Assembly: GCA_963845485.1 (NCBI GenBank)
Contig: CAWJSI010000016.1
Span: forward strand, 1-64,000
Reading direction: 5' to 3'
Length of the DNA stretch: 64,000 bases
Origin: Bog-756 sp963845485
GTDB lineage: Bacteria; Actinomycetota; Acidimicrobiia; Acidimicrobiales; RAAP-2
Both the position numbers and the translations under genes were made by a program. This document shows, piece by piece, positions 31,301-40,495 of the stretch. Numbering within the stretch: the stretch's first letter is position 1; every line of letters starts with the position of its first letter. A model generated the notes under the pieces. It saw only the letters and a list, made by a program, of their open reading frames with translations, did no database searches and had not been told where the DNA came from.

Positions 31301-33997
31301 ATGGCACACACCCCCCCAACTGGCGCACCCGACTCCTTTGGTGCCCGCGGCTCGCTTGCCGTCGGTGACGCCAGCTACGAGATCTACCGGATCAACGCCC
31401 TGGCCGACCGGTTCGACGTGGCCCGGCTGCCCTACTCGATCAAGGTGGTGCTGGAGAATCTCCTCCGCCACGAGGACGGGCTGGCCGTCCGGCCGGCGGA
31501 CATCGAAGCCGTCGCCGGCTGGGGCAACCACCCCGAGCGGCACGGCTTCGGCAGCGAGGATGCCGCCGAGATCGCCCTCACTCCCGAGCGGGTGCTCATG
31601 CAGGACTTCACCGGCGTGCCCGGGGTCGTGGACCTGGCGGCCATGCGCGACGCTCTGGCCGAGCTGGGCGGCGATCCGGCCAAAGTCAACCCGCTGGTGC
31701 CGGTGGAGCTGGTCATCGACCACTCGGTCATCGCCGAGTCGTCGGGCCGTCCCGACTCCTATGACACCAACGTGGACATCGAGTACCAGCGCAACATCGA
31801 GCGTTACCAGCTGCTCCGCTGGGCCCAGCAGGCCTTCGACGGATTCCGGGTGGTGCCGCCGGGCACGGGGATCTGCCACCAGGTCAACTTGGAGTATCTC
31901 TCCCGGGTGGTGTTCGCCACCGACGACGGGCGGGCCTTCTGCGACACCCTGGTCGGCACCGACTCCCACACCACGATGGTCAACGGCCTCGGTGTCCTCG
32001 GTTGGGGCGTGGGTGGCATCGAGGCGGAGGCGGCCATGCTCGGCCAGCCCCTGTCGCTCCTCCTCCCCCCGGTGGTCGGTTTCCGGCTGACCGGCGAACA
32101 GCCGGTCGGCACCACCGCCACCGACCTCGTCCTCACCATCACCCATCTGCTGCGCCAGCACGGCGTGGTGGGCAAGTTCGTCGAGTTCTACGGACCGGGC
32201 GTGGCTGCCGTTCCCCTGGCCAACCGGGCCACCATCGGAAACATGTCGCCCGAGTACGGGGCCACCTGTGCCATCTTCCCCATCGATGAGGTCACCCTCG
32301 ACTACCTGCGCTTCACCGGACGGGACGACAAGCACGTCGATCTCGTGGAGGCCTACGCCAAAGAGCAGGGGATGTTCCACATGGCCGACGGGGTGGAGCC
32401 GGTCTACTCCGAGACCATCGAGCTCGATCTGTCCACCGTCGTGCCGAGCATCGCCGGCCCGGCCCGGCCCCAGGACCTCGTCACCGTGGCCGGGGCCGGT
32501 ACCGCCTTCCGGTCGGCACTCGGCCGGGATCCCCGGAACGGTGCCGCCACCCTGGCCGACGGCTCGGCGGCGACCGTCGAGGACGGAGCCATCGTGGTGG
32601 CGGCCATCACGAGCTGCACCAACACCTCCAACCCCCAGGTGATGGTGGCCGCCGGCCTGGTGGCCCAGCACGCCGTGGAGCGCGGCCTCACACCCAAACC
32701 ATGGGTGAAGACCTCGTTGGCCCCGGGCTCCCGGGTGGTCATGGACTACCTGGACCGGGCCGGCCTCACCGGGCCCTTGGCCCAGCTGGGCTTCGACCTC
32801 GTCGGGTTCGGATGCACGACGTGCATCGGGAACTCGGGCCCACTGCTTCCCGGGATCTCCGAGGCGGTTCACGAGCACGACCTGTCGGTGGCGTCAGTGC
32901 TCTCGGGCAACCGCAACTTCGAGGGACGCATCCACCCCGATGTCCGGATGAACTACCTGGCCTCACCCCCACTGGTCGTGGCCTACGCCCTGGCCGGCAC
33001 TATGGACATCGACCTGACCACTGATCCGCTCGGCACCGATCGGGACGGTCGAGCTGTGTTCCTGTCCGATCTGTGGCCGTCGGTCGAGGACATCACCGAG
33101 GCCATCCGCACCTCGTTGACCTCGGCCATGTTCCGCCAGCGCTACGACGCCGTGTTCGACGGTGACGAACGCTGGCAGGCCGTGGAGACGGCCACCGGCA
33201 ATACCTTCGAATGGGACCACGACTCGACCTATGTGTTGCGGCCCACCTTTCTCCAAGGACTGACCATGGAGCCGGCGCCGGTCACCGAGGTCGAGGGTGC
33301 CCGGGTGCTCGCCCTGCTGGGCGACAGCGTCACCACCGACCACATCTCCCCGGCCGGCAACATCGGCCCCACCACGCCGGCCGGTCACTACCTGGCCGAC
33401 AAAGGGGTCGAGCGTTCCGACTTCAACTCCTACGGCGCCCGGCGGGGCAACCACGAGGTGATGGTGCGCGGCACCTTCGCCAACGTCAGGCTGCGCAACC
33501 AGCTGGCTCCGGGCACCGAGGGCGGCATCACCGTTCATCTGCCCGACGGCGAGCAGACGACCATCTACGACGCAGCCGAGCGCTACGCCGCCGAGGGCGT
33601 TCCGCTCGTGGTGCTGGCAGGCAAGGAGTACGGCTCGGGCTCGTCGCGGGACTGGGCGGCGAAGGGCACGACCCTGCTCGGCATCCGGGCCGCCATCGCC
33701 GAGAGCTACGAGCGCATCCACCGCTCCAACCTGATCGGCATGGGTGTGCTCCCCCTCCAGTACGCCGAGGGCCAGAACGCCGCCTCCCTCGGCCTCACCG
33801 GCCACGAGGTCTTCACCATCACCGGCCTCGAGCCCCTCAACGATGGTGTGACCCCGAAGACCGTCTCGGTGCGGGCGGTGGACGGGGACCGCACCGTCGA
33901 GTTCGAGGCCCGGCTGCGCATCGATACGCCGATGGAAGCGGAGTACTACCGACATGGGGGCATCCTCCCCTACATGCTCCGCCAGATGGCCGGCTGA
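31301..33997 (+). CDS. acnA: aconitate hydratase
   Basis: An 898-residue 4Fe-4S enzyme interconverting citrate and isocitrate in the TCA cycle. Cluster cysteines lie in ITSCTNTSNPQVM and GFGCTTCIGNSGPL. LVGTDSHTTMVNGLGVLGWG and the swivelling-domain motif GKEYGSGSSRDWAAKG (active-site serine) are intact. Start ATG 31301 gives the normal AcnA length, although no strong ribosome site is visible; the open frame to 31145 overlaps the upstream permease gene. Confidence 0.96.
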   Translation: MAHTPPTGAPDSFGARGSLAVGDASYEIYRINALADRFDVARLPYSIKVVLENLLRHEDGLAVRPADIEAVAGWGNHPERHGFGSEDAAEIALTPERVLMQDFTGVPGVVDLAAMRDALAELGGDPAKVNPLVPVELVIDHSVIAESSGRPDSYDTNVDIEYQRNIERYQLLRWAQQAFDGFRVVPPGTGICHQVNLEYLSRVVFATDDGRAFCDTLVGTDSHTTMVNGLGVLGWGVGGIEAEAAMLGQPLSLLLPPVVGFRLTGEQPVGTTATDLVLTITHLLRQHGVVGKFVEFYGPGVAAVPLANRATIGNMSPEYGATCAIFPIDEVTLDYLRFTGRDDKHVDLVEAYAKEQGMFHMADGVEPVYSETIELDLSTVVPSIAGPARPQDLVTVAGAGTAFRSALGRDPRNGAATLADGSAATVEDGAIVVAAITSCTNTSNPQVMVAAGLVAQHAVERGLTPKPWVKTSLAPGSRVVMDYLDRAGLTGPLAQLGFDLVGFGCTTCIGNSGPLLPGISEAVHEHDLSVASVLSGNRNFEGRIHPDVRMNYLASPPLVVAYALAGTMDIDLTTDPLGTDRDGRAVFLSDLWPSVEDITEAIRTSLTSAMFRQRYDAVFDGDERWQAVETATGNTFEWDHDSTYVLRPTFLQGLTMEPAPVTEVEGARVLALLGDSVTTDHISPAGNIGPTTPAGHYLADKGVERSDFNSYGARRGNHEVMVRGTFANVRLRNQLAPGTEGGITVHLPDGEQTTIYDAAERYAAEGVPLVVLAGKEYGSGSSRDWAAKGTTLLGIRAAIAESYERIHRSNLIGMGVLPLQYAEGQNAASLGLTGHEVFTITGLEPLNDGVTPKTVSVRAVDGDRTVEFEARLRIDTPMEAEYYRHGGILPYMLRQMAG

Positions 33998-34003
33998 CCG
34001 CAG

Positions 34004-34027
34004 CGGCCGCCGGTGACTGGGCGGCCG
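34004..34027. terminator. hairpin between convergent acnA and hlyIII genes
   Basis: CGGCCGCC and GGCGGCCG form an 8-pair stem around an 8-base loop, just after the acnA stop (33997) and before the convergent gene's stop (34060). There is no T-run. Confidence 0.4.
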
Positions 34028-34059
34028 GACTCGCTAGTGAGGCGTCCCGGTGGGCTGCG

Positions 34060-34761
34060 TCAGCCGGCCAGTGGCAGGACGAACCAGGCGATGACCACAT
34101 AGTGGATCACGGCCCCCACGATGGTGCAGGCGTGGAAGACCTCGTGGTACCCGAAGACGCCGGGCGCCGGGTTGGGCTTCTTCAGGGCGTACACCACGGC
34201 TCCCGCCGAGTAGGCCAGTCCGCCGATGAGCAACAGGGTGAAGCCGGCCCCGCCCAGGGCCCGGAAGAGTTGGGGCAAGACGGCCACGGCCGCCCACCCC
34301 ACCACGACGTAAGGCAGGGCGATCACCCATTTGGGCGCGTCGAGCCACAGCTGTCGCAGGGCGATGCCGACGACCGCGCCACCCCAGACGATGCACAGGA
34401 CGGCCGTCCGGGACCACCCCGACAGGGCGATTCCGGCCACTGCCGTGTAGGAGCCGGCGATGGCGATGAAGATCGTCGAGTGGTCGGCCCGGCGCATGCG
34501 GCGGCGCCCGACCGGACCCCAGGTGTGGCGGTGGAACAGGGCACTGACCCCGAAGAGCAGGGAGATCGACACGGCGTACACCGCCATGACCGCCTTCGAG
34601 CCGGCGGTCGGCGCCGCCCAGATAAGTGCGGCCCCCGATGCCAGCGAGACGAAGAAGGCCACCTCGTGGAACACACCTCGAAGCCGGGGCTTGACCGCCG
34701 GCGCCTCGTCAGGCCCGGGAAGACCGGGCGTGGCCGAGAGGACTTCGCTCGGTCCGGTCAC
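34060..34761 (-). CDS. hemolysin III/PAQR-family membrane protein
   Basis: A 233-residue protein with seven predicted membrane segments. The family histidines and aspartate occur in SALFHRHTWG, RADHSTIFIAIAGSYT and YHEVFHACTIVGAVIHY, the zinc-site pattern shared with adiponectin receptors. The function in bacteria is unsettled (membrane homeostasis; ceramidase-like activity proposed). Start GTG 34761 overlaps the upstream stop in GTGA; the longer frame to 35238 lies inside the amidotransferase gene. Confidence 0.87.
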   Translation of the reverse strand: MTGPSEVLSATPGLPGPDEAPAVKPRLRGVFHEVAFFVSLASGAALIWAAPTAGSKAVMAVYAVSISLLFGVSALFHRHTWGPVGRRRMRRADHSTIFIAIAGSYTAVAGIALSGWSRTAVLCIVWGGAVVGIALRQLWLDAPKWVIALPYVVVGWAAVAVLPQLFRALGGAGFTLLLIGGLAYSAGAVVYALKKPNPAPGVFGYHEVFHACTIVGAVIHYVVIAWFVLPLAG

Positions 34762-35516
34762 CGCCCCGCCCCACCAGCACCACGGGCGACTCCGGGGGTG
34801 GACGACTCCACTCGGGGAGCCTCGGCCCGTTGCACGAATCGCCGCACGATGCGGTGACCGACCGTCTCCACCTCGGCCAGCAGTTGCGGGTCGAGCGTCA
34901 CCCCGTGGGGCAGAAACGGTTCCCATCCCGACGCCAGGGCACGGTCCACCTCCACGTGGAACTGCAGGCCGTAGGCCCGGTCCCCCCAGCGGAAGGCCTG
35001 ATTGGGGAAGTGGTTGGAGGCGGCCAGATGGACCGCCCCGTCGGGGATGGTGAACGTGTCCTGGTGCCAGTGCACGCACGGGATCGTCGTCGAGGACAGA
35101 CCGCCGTACTCGGGGCCGGTCACCGGGTCCTGGCGGCCCGGACCGGTGAGCTCTACCCGCCCGGGACCGATCTCGGAGGTATCGCCGGTCGTCACCTCGG
35201 CGCCCAGGGCCATGGCCAACTGCTGGGCCCCGAGGCACACACCCAACACCGGCTTGCCCGCGCCTGCCGTAGCCGCCAACAGCTCCCGCTCGGCCAGTAG
35301 CCAGGGGTACTCGTCGCTGTCATGGACGCCCATGGGGCCGCCCATGGCCACCACCCCGGCGATGGAGGCCGCTTCGGGTACCCGGTCGCCGAGGTCCAGG
35401 CGGACGACCGTGAAGCGCAGGTCGGCCCGTACGAGCTCGTCGGCGACGAGGCCCGGTCCCTCGTGGGCCACGTGCTGGAGGATGGCCCAGTGGGGCGGGG
35501 ATGCCGTATCGGTCAT
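34758..35516 (-). CDS. class I glutamine amidotransferase-like protein
   Basis: A 252-residue GATase1 domain protein resembling GMP-synthase-type amidotransferases. The nucleophile elbow is GVCLGAQQL and the catalytic His-Glu is in GLQFHVEVD. No synthase domain is attached, so the acceptor is unknown. A disordered tail (SSTPGVARGAGGAGR) ends the protein. It starts 17 bases after the PIG-L gene and overlaps the hlyIII start by four bases. Confidence 0.85.
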   Translation of the reverse strand: MTDTASPPHWAILQHVAHEGPGLVADELVRADLRFTVVRLDLGDRVPEAASIAGVVAMGGPMGVHDSDEYPWLLAERELLAATAGAGKPVLGVCLGAQQLAMALGAEVTTGDTSEIGPGRVELTGPGRQDPVTGPEYGGLSSTTIPCVHWHQDTFTIPDGAVHLAASNHFPNQAFRWGDRAYGLQFHVEVDRALASGWEPFLPHGVTLDPQLLAEVETVGHRIVRRFVQRAEAPRVESSTPGVARGAGGAGR

Positions 35517-35533
35517 GCTCGCTCGGCTCTCGC

Positions 35534-36286
35534 CTACGCCGTGGAGACGACGTGGAACGCCTCGGCCAGCCTGCCGTCGGGTAGCCCGGCGGCCAGGGCG
35601 GTTCCCGACATCCAGGTCCGCAGGAGGTTCTCCAGGTGCTCACCGTCACCCACCTGGCTGCGATGGGAGCGCAAGGCGGCCAGCTTCCGGTCGAAGCACA
35701 CCGTTGCGTCCACGGCACGGTCGGCGCGTTCGGTCGTCATGATCCACAGCTCGGGCACCGTGTGGGGCTCCAATCCCTCCTCCAACAGCTCGGGAAAGGC
35801 GAAGGGGTTCCGGGCGTCCGGGTAGACGGCACAGGCAGCGGCCTCACCGGCGGCCAGGTGGTCGGGATGGCTGGCGTAGATCCGGGCCCAGTTGCGCTCG
35901 GGGGACTGGGTCACCACCCGGTCGGGACGGAAGCGACGGATGACCCGGGCAATGTCCCGACGGAGATCGAGACCGGGTTGGAGCCGGCCGTCGGGGTAGC
36001 CGAGGAAGGTCAGGTCCTTCACGCCCACCTGCCTGGCGGCGTCGGTCTGCTCGCTGCGCCGGATGGCCGCCATGTCGCTCCGAGCCAAGGTGCGGTCCTC
36101 GCCCCCGGCCTCCCCGTCGGTGGCGATGCAGTAGGCCACCTCGACACCGGCGTCGGTCCACACGGCCACCGACCCGGCAGCGGCGAAGTCGACGTCGTCG
36201 GGGTGGGCCGTCACGATCAGGACCCGTTCGATCCCCTCGGTGCCCGCACTGACGGTCATCGGCTCGGTGAAGTGTCGGTCAGGCAA
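35534..36286 (-). CDS. PIG-L/LmbE-family deacetylase
   Basis: A 250-residue zinc-dependent N-acetylglucosaminyl deacetylase-like protein. The metal motif AHPDDVDF near residue 28 and the later SHPDHLAAGEAA supply the H-x-D-D and H-x2-H-type ligands. Relatives include MshB and Mca of mycothiol metabolism; which substrate applies here is not clear. It is the first gene of a three-gene minus-strand run with the amidotransferase and HlyIII genes. Confidence 0.88.
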   Translation of the reverse strand: MPDRHFTEPMTVSAGTEGIERVLIVTAHPDDVDFAAAGSVAVWTDAGVEVAYCIATDGEAGGEDRTLARSDMAAIRRSEQTDAARQVGVKDLTFLGYPDGRLQPGLDLRRDIARVIRRFRPDRVVTQSPERNWARIYASHPDHLAAGEAAACAVYPDARNPFAFPELLEEGLEPHTVPELWIMTTERADRAVDATVCFDRKLAALRSHRSQVGDGEHLENLLRTWMSGTALAAGLPDGRLAEAFHVVSTA

Positions 36287-36406
36287 GGCGACCTCCTCGG
36301 AAGCTGGGCGGTACCGGGGCCTGGTCCGGGCCGGCCTTCCGACTCGGGAACGACCCCATCGGCATAGTGGGGCGCCGGCGCGGACCGGCGGCGGGCGGGA
36401 GTGGGG

Positions 36407-37645
36407 TCAGTCGTCGAGCGGGTTCCACGCGGCCAGGTCCTTCAGCCGCGAGTCGTTGGAGAAGATCTCGACGATCGGCGAGCGCAGCCCGATCCGGGTC
36501 TGGATCCGCTCGATCTCGAGCACCTGGTTCCACTGGACCAGGGTCACGACCAGCCCGGCCTCGCCGGCCCGGGCGGTGCGGCCCGACCGATGGAGGTACG
36601 CCTTGTGGTCCTCGGGCGGATCGAAGTGGATGACCACATCGACCATGTCGATGTCGAGACCCCGGGCGGCGACGTCGGTGGCCACCAGGGCCGGGAGCTT
36701 GCCCTCGCTGAAGTCCTTGAGGGTCCGCTCACGATTGGACTGGCGCAGGTCGCCATGGATGGCATCGGCCCGCACGCCCTCTTTGCGGAGCTGTTCGACC
36801 AACCGGTCGGCACCCCGCTTGGTCCGCACGAAGACGAGGGTCTTCTCCGAGTTGCGGCAGATGGCTGCACAGACCTTGACCCGGTCCATCTGGTGCACCT
36901 CGAGGAACCGGTGCTCCATGGCGTCCACCGTGGTGTGGGCCGAAGCCACCTCGTGGAGGACCGGGTCGGTCAGGTACCGGCTCACCAGCCGGTCGACGGC
37001 ACCGTCGAGCGTGGCCGAGAACAAGAGGGTCTGGTGCTCGCGCTCGAGGCGACGGAGCACCCATTCGACCTGGGGCATGAATCCCATGTCGGCCATCCGG
37101 TCGGCTTCGTCGAGCACGAGCGTCTCGATGTCGGCCACCGACAGCTCCCCGCGGTCGCCGAGGTCGATGAGGCGGCCCGGGGTGGCGATGATCACGTCGA
37201 CGCCCCGGCGGAGCTTCTTCACCTGCCGCTCGATGTCGGCCCCGCCGTAGACGGCGACGATCCGCAGCCCGGCCTCTTTGGCCAGCGGCTCGAGGACTTC
37301 ACTGACCTGCACGGCGAGCTCGCGGGTGGGCACGAGCACGAGGGCCCGAGGTCGACCCGGCTCGGTGGACCGGGCCGCCATGGTCCGCTGGAGGAGGGGG
37401 ACCCCGAAGGCCAGGGTCTTCCCCGAGCCGGTCTTGGCCTTGCCACAGACGTCCCGTCCGGCCAGTGCGTCGGCGACGGTCATGGCCTGGATGGCGAAGG
37501 TGTGGGTGATCCCCTGGTCGGCCAGAGCCTTGACCAGGGCGGGGTCCACCCCGAGGGAGGCGAACGAGGGTGGGTTGTCGGCGCTGGTGTCCGGGAGGTC
37601 GGACGGATCGAGGACGCGGTCCGACGGATCGGTAACGGTGGTCAT
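36407..37645 (-). CDS. DEAD-box RNA helicase
   Basis: A 412-residue RNA helicase. The Q-motif region GITHTFAIQAMTV, motif I AKTGSGKT, PTRELAVQV, TPGRLIDL, DEAD (LVLDEADRMADMGF), SAT, the C-terminal LVATDVAARGLDIDMV and HRSGRTARAG are all present in order. The C-terminus lacks a long basic tail, so it is a minimal helicase of the RhlE/DeaD group. Start ATG 37645 is chosen by similarity; the frame to 37813 is not protein-like. Confidence 0.92.
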   Translation of the reverse strand: MTTVTDPSDRVLDPSDLPDTSADNPPSFASLGVDPALVKALADQGITHTFAIQAMTVADALAGRDVCGKAKTGSGKTLAFGVPLLQRTMAARSTEPGRPRALVLVPTRELAVQVSEVLEPLAKEAGLRIVAVYGGADIERQVKKLRRGVDVIIATPGRLIDLGDRGELSVADIETLVLDEADRMADMGFMPQVEWVLRRLEREHQTLLFSATLDGAVDRLVSRYLTDPVLHEVASAHTTVDAMEHRFLEVHQMDRVKVCAAICRNSEKTLVFVRTKRGADRLVEQLRKEGVRADAIHGDLRQSNRERTLKDFSEGKLPALVATDVAARGLDIDMVDVVIHFDPPEDHKAYLHRSGRTARAGEAGLVVTLVQWNQVLEIERIQTRIGLRSPIVEIFSNDSRLKDLAAWNPLDD

Positions 37646-38035
37646 GGGGTTCAGAAGCTCTCTCTCATCGTTCAGTGACGGCCGGAGGCCGACCGTCGAC
37701 ACCGTGCCATTCACGGATGCCTGCGGGCCCGCCTCGGGCCATCGTCCGGACTGCGTCGGCAGGTCGGAAACAGGATGAGGAAGACCCCGGTGATCGAGCA
37801 CCAGCCCGATCACGAACGCCAGTCTACCTGGTATCTGCCGTTACACCAGGTCAGAGGCCAGCGACCCCTCGCTCGGCCCGGACGAGGGTCGCAATCCGGC
37901 CCCACCGAACCCCTTGGGACAGCACCGTCGCTCGGGGCATCGGGGCTCGGATGCCGGGCCCCGGTCGAGCACCTACCCTGTGTCGAGACACGGACCGATC
38001 GAGTCCGTTTGCGCCCCCACGAAAGGAAGCCGACC
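37646..38035. other. divergent intergenic region, helicase/bcp
   Basis: No gene is seen. It must contain promoters for the helicase (minus) and the peroxiredoxin (plus). ACCTGGT (37826-37832) and ACCAGGT (37845-37851) form a perfect 7-base inverted repeat with a 12-base spacer, a possible protein-binding site. Confidence 0.45.
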
Positions 38036-38500
38036 ATGGGAAAACTCGAAGCCGGCGACAAGGCTCCCGCGTTCACGCTGCCTGATCAGGATGGCAAGGA
38101 GGTCTCTTCGGCCGACTTCGCCGGCCAGCGGTTCGTCCTGTACTTCTACCCGCGGGACGACACGCCGGGATGCACCAAAGAGGCCTGCCAGTTCAACGAC
38201 AACCTCCACGCATTCGCCAAGGCCAAGGTGCCCGTGCTCGGCGTGTCGGCCGACACCGCCGAGAAGCACCAGAAGTTCCGGGCCAAGTACGGCCTCACCT
38301 TCCCACTGCTCACCGACGCCGACCACTCGGTGGGCGAGGCCTACGGGGCCTGGGGGGAGAAGACCCTCTACGGGAAGAAGTCCATCGGGGTCATCCGGTC
38401 CACGTTCCTCATCGCCGCCGACGGCACCATCGCCCGTCCCTGGTACCACGTGAAGGCCGACGGTCACGCCGCCAAGGTGCTGGCCGAGCTCGAGGGCTGA
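38036..38500 (+). CDS. bcp: thioredoxin-dependent peroxiredoxin (Bcp/PrxQ)
   Basis: A 154-residue peroxiredoxin with the standard active site FYPRDDTPGCTKEACQF: peroxidatic Cys in P-x2-T-x-G-C form and resolving Cys five residues on. The C-terminal GVIRSTFLIAADGTIARPWY is typical of Bcp. An AAGGAAG-type site precedes the ATG at 38036. It is the second PrxQ-type protein of the window and matches the family consensus more closely than the copy at 28733. Confidence 0.93.
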   Translation: MGKLEAGDKAPAFTLPDQDGKEVSSADFAGQRFVLYFYPRDDTPGCTKEACQFNDNLHAFAKAKVPVLGVSADTAEKHQKFRAKYGLTFPLLTDADHSVGEAYGAWGEKTLYGKKSIGVIRSTFLIAADGTIARPWYHVKADGHAAKVLAELEG

Positions 38501-38554
38501 GCGGACCGAACGCCGGGACAGTGCCGGGCCAGCGACGGTCGGGGCGCGGTTGGT

Positions 38555-39010
38555 TCAGTGTGCAGGGCCGACCAGCACGGCCAGTGATCCGGTGAAGGAG
38601 CGTCTGCTGCTGCCCAGTGGGGCGAAGAAGGCGTCGTCACACGCCTCGACCGCCACGACGGCCCGGTTGACCAGATCGACGCCCGCCTCGGTAACCGACA
38701 GTGACCACGCCCTGCCGTCGGCATGGTGGGCGGACCGGACGAGGAGGCCCCGCTCACCCAGGGCCCGGGCCACCTGGGAGGTCATCATGGGATCGGTGCC
38801 GGCGTGATCGGCCAGCTGGCGCTGGGTCACCACGTCGTCAGCGGCCAGCCAGACAAGCGTGGCCAGCAGCACGAACTGCACATGGGTCAGATCGAAGGGC
38901 TTGAGTGCCGCCCGTTGGGCGGCCTGCCACCGGTTCGTCACCTGCCAAAGGAGCAGCCCGGTGCTCTCGCCCGGCCGGCCGAACCGGGTGGCCAGGCGAC
39001 GGGCGGTCAC
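38555..39010 (-). CDS. MarR-family transcriptional regulator
   Basis: A 151-residue winged-helix protein. Helix-turn-helix: VTQRQLADHAGTDPMMTSQVARAL. Wing: ERGLLVRSAHHADGRAWSLSVTEAG. Start GTG 39010 overlaps the stop of the EVE gene in GTGA. Ligand and targets are unknown; the coupled EVE gene is an obvious candidate for shared control. Confidence 0.87.
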   Translation of the reverse strand: MTARRLATRFGRPGESTGLLLWQVTNRWQAAQRAALKPFDLTHVQFVLLATLVWLAADDVVTQRQLADHAGTDPMMTSQVARALGERGLLVRSAHHADGRAWSLSVTEAGVDLVNRAVVAVEACDDAFFAPLGSSRRSFTGSLAVLVGPAH

Positions 39011-39426
39011 GGGCGCGACCCCATGGCCGCAGCGATGCACCCGAAGTCGGCGTCGCTGATCTCGATCAGACCCCGCCGCAATGAGTAGCCCCAGTTGGGT
39101 CCCTGGGTGAGCTCGAGATTGGCCTTGACGCGCTCGAGGGGTACCTCGACGGCTGCGGTGTCGTAGGCCACCCGGCGACGCCAGGGAGTGAACCCGTCGC
39201 CCTCGTCGACCTGCCAGGGTTCATCGTCGGCCACGATGCCGATGGCGGTGAAGGCCTTGAGCGCCGCCGTGCTGTCGAGCGAGACACGGGGCGAGTAGTA
39301 GATGAGACCGTCGCCGGCTTGCATCCGGGCCAGCCCGACTTTCTTCCCGTGTCCGATCTGGGCGAAACCCGAGGCCACGCCCCGCCGCACGTGGTCACGC
39401 GACACCACCCCGAGCCAGCTGGTCAC
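39007..39426 (-). CDS. EVE-domain protein (UPF0310-like)
   Basis: A 139-residue protein of the PUA-like EVE fold. Recognisable segments are SWLGVVSRDHVRRGVASGFAQIG, YYSPRV and ELTQGPNWGYSLRRGLIEI. EVE domains bind modified bases in DNA or RNA and turn up in restriction and RNA-modification contexts. The start is GTG 39426. It is coupled to a MarR-type regulator; no restriction gene is nearby. Confidence 0.82.
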   Translation of the reverse strand: MTSWLGVVSRDHVRRGVASGFAQIGHGKKVGLARMQAGDGLIYYSPRVSLDSTAALKAFTAIGIVADDEPWQVDEGDGFTPWRRRVAYDTAAVEVPLERVKANLELTQGPNWGYSLRRGLIEISDADFGCIAAAMGSRP

Positions 39427-39629
39427 CGCTCGGCCCCGGCTCGGATACCGGTGGTCGTCCCGGTGTCGAGAGGTGCGACCCTGGTCGTCCGAGCCGGCGT
39501 CTGCGGACGGCGGGGCGACGCGATCTCAACTGGGCGGGCCGGTGGATGCGGTCGGACGGACACGTCCAGATACTACGCGCACTTAGTAGCTTCCGCATGC
39601 CGATTGAATGTCGCCAGCCGGGCGGCCCG

Positions 39630-40412
39630 TCAGTGCTGGTGGCCCGGGCACCACCACGAGGTCCGCCCACCCACCGTGGAGCGGACCAACTCGGTCCCGT
39701 CCCGGGGGCAGCGACCACCGGTGCGCCGCTCCTCCATGAGGTGGCCGGTGTGGGAGCCTCCCCCGTGGGTGAGGTCGGCGAGGGTCCGGACCAGGTGCCG
39801 GTGGAGCCGCCGTACCTCGTTCGGGGTGAGGGAGTCCGACGGGCGGAGCGGGGCGAGGGCCGCCCGCCAGAGGAGCTCGTCGGCGATCAGGTTCCCGATA
39901 CCGGCCACTTTCGACTGGTCGAGCAGACGGGCCTTCAACGGGGCCTTGGACTCCCCCAATGTGGCCGCCAACTCCCGTGGGGTGATGGCCATGGCGTCGG
40001 GTCCGAGGACCGACAGGTCGGGATCGAGGATCACGCCACCCAGCCGGCGGGGATCGTGCATCACGAGAGAGCCCCCGTCCTCGAACCGGACCTTCCACCG
40101 GTCCCAGACCGGGTCGCGGCGCTTCGGGGCGTACTGCATCTGGTCGACCCCGGCCCGGTCGTCGACGATGAGGGTGCCGGTCATCCCGAACCGGAGGCCA
40201 ACACTGGGACCCGAGTCGACGTCCAGGATGAGCAGCTTCCCGATCCGCCGGGCCGCCACGAAGCAGCTGCCGGCCAAGACGCGCTGGAGCGATGCCTTGG
40301 TGGCCGCACCCTTCAGATACCAGGCGTCCGGGCAGGACACCGAGGCGATGGTGCGGTCGAGGGCGGCCACGGCCAGCACTCGGTAGGTCTCGACTTCGAG
40401 GAGCTCGGGCAC
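39630..40412 (-). CDS. Fpg/Nei-family DNA glycosylase with altered zinc finger
   Basis: A 260-residue bifunctional DNA glycosylase/AP lyase fold. The catalytic Pro2 and Glu3 are kept (MPELLEVE, where MPELPEVE is usual). The helix-two-turn-helix is QSKVAGIGNLIADELLWRA. The C-terminal finger is atypical: C-x2-D (GGRCPRDGTEL) and C-x2-H (WWCPGHQ) instead of C-x2-C twice, so it may bind zinc through mixed ligands or be a zincless finger. The substrate (8-oxoG or oxidised pyrimidines) is uncertain. Confidence 0.85.
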   Translation of the reverse strand: MPELLEVETYRVLAVAALDRTIASVSCPDAWYLKGAATKASLQRVLAGSCFVAARRIGKLLILDVDSGPSVGLRFGMTGTLIVDDRAGVDQMQYAPKRRDPVWDRWKVRFEDGGSLVMHDPRRLGGVILDPDLSVLGPDAMAITPRELAATLGESKAPLKARLLDQSKVAGIGNLIADELLWRAALAPLRPSDSLTPNEVRRLHRHLVRTLADLTHGGGSHTGHLMEERRTGGRCPRDGTELVRSTVGGRTSWWCPGHQH

Positions 40413-40495
40413 GGCCCGAGGGTAGCGAACACCCGCCGAGCGTCGGTCGTCCCGCCTCGCCCCCGGCCCGGGTGGGGATCGATAGGGTTGGGTCC

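Noticed and set aside
31268..32878. A 536-codon minus-strand open frame opposite acnA
   Set aside because: Shadow of aconitase; no recognisable motifs.
37675..38085. A 136-codon plus-strand frame upstream of bcp
   Set aside because: Pro/Arg-rich, overlaps the bcp start in another frame, no ribosome site or similarity.
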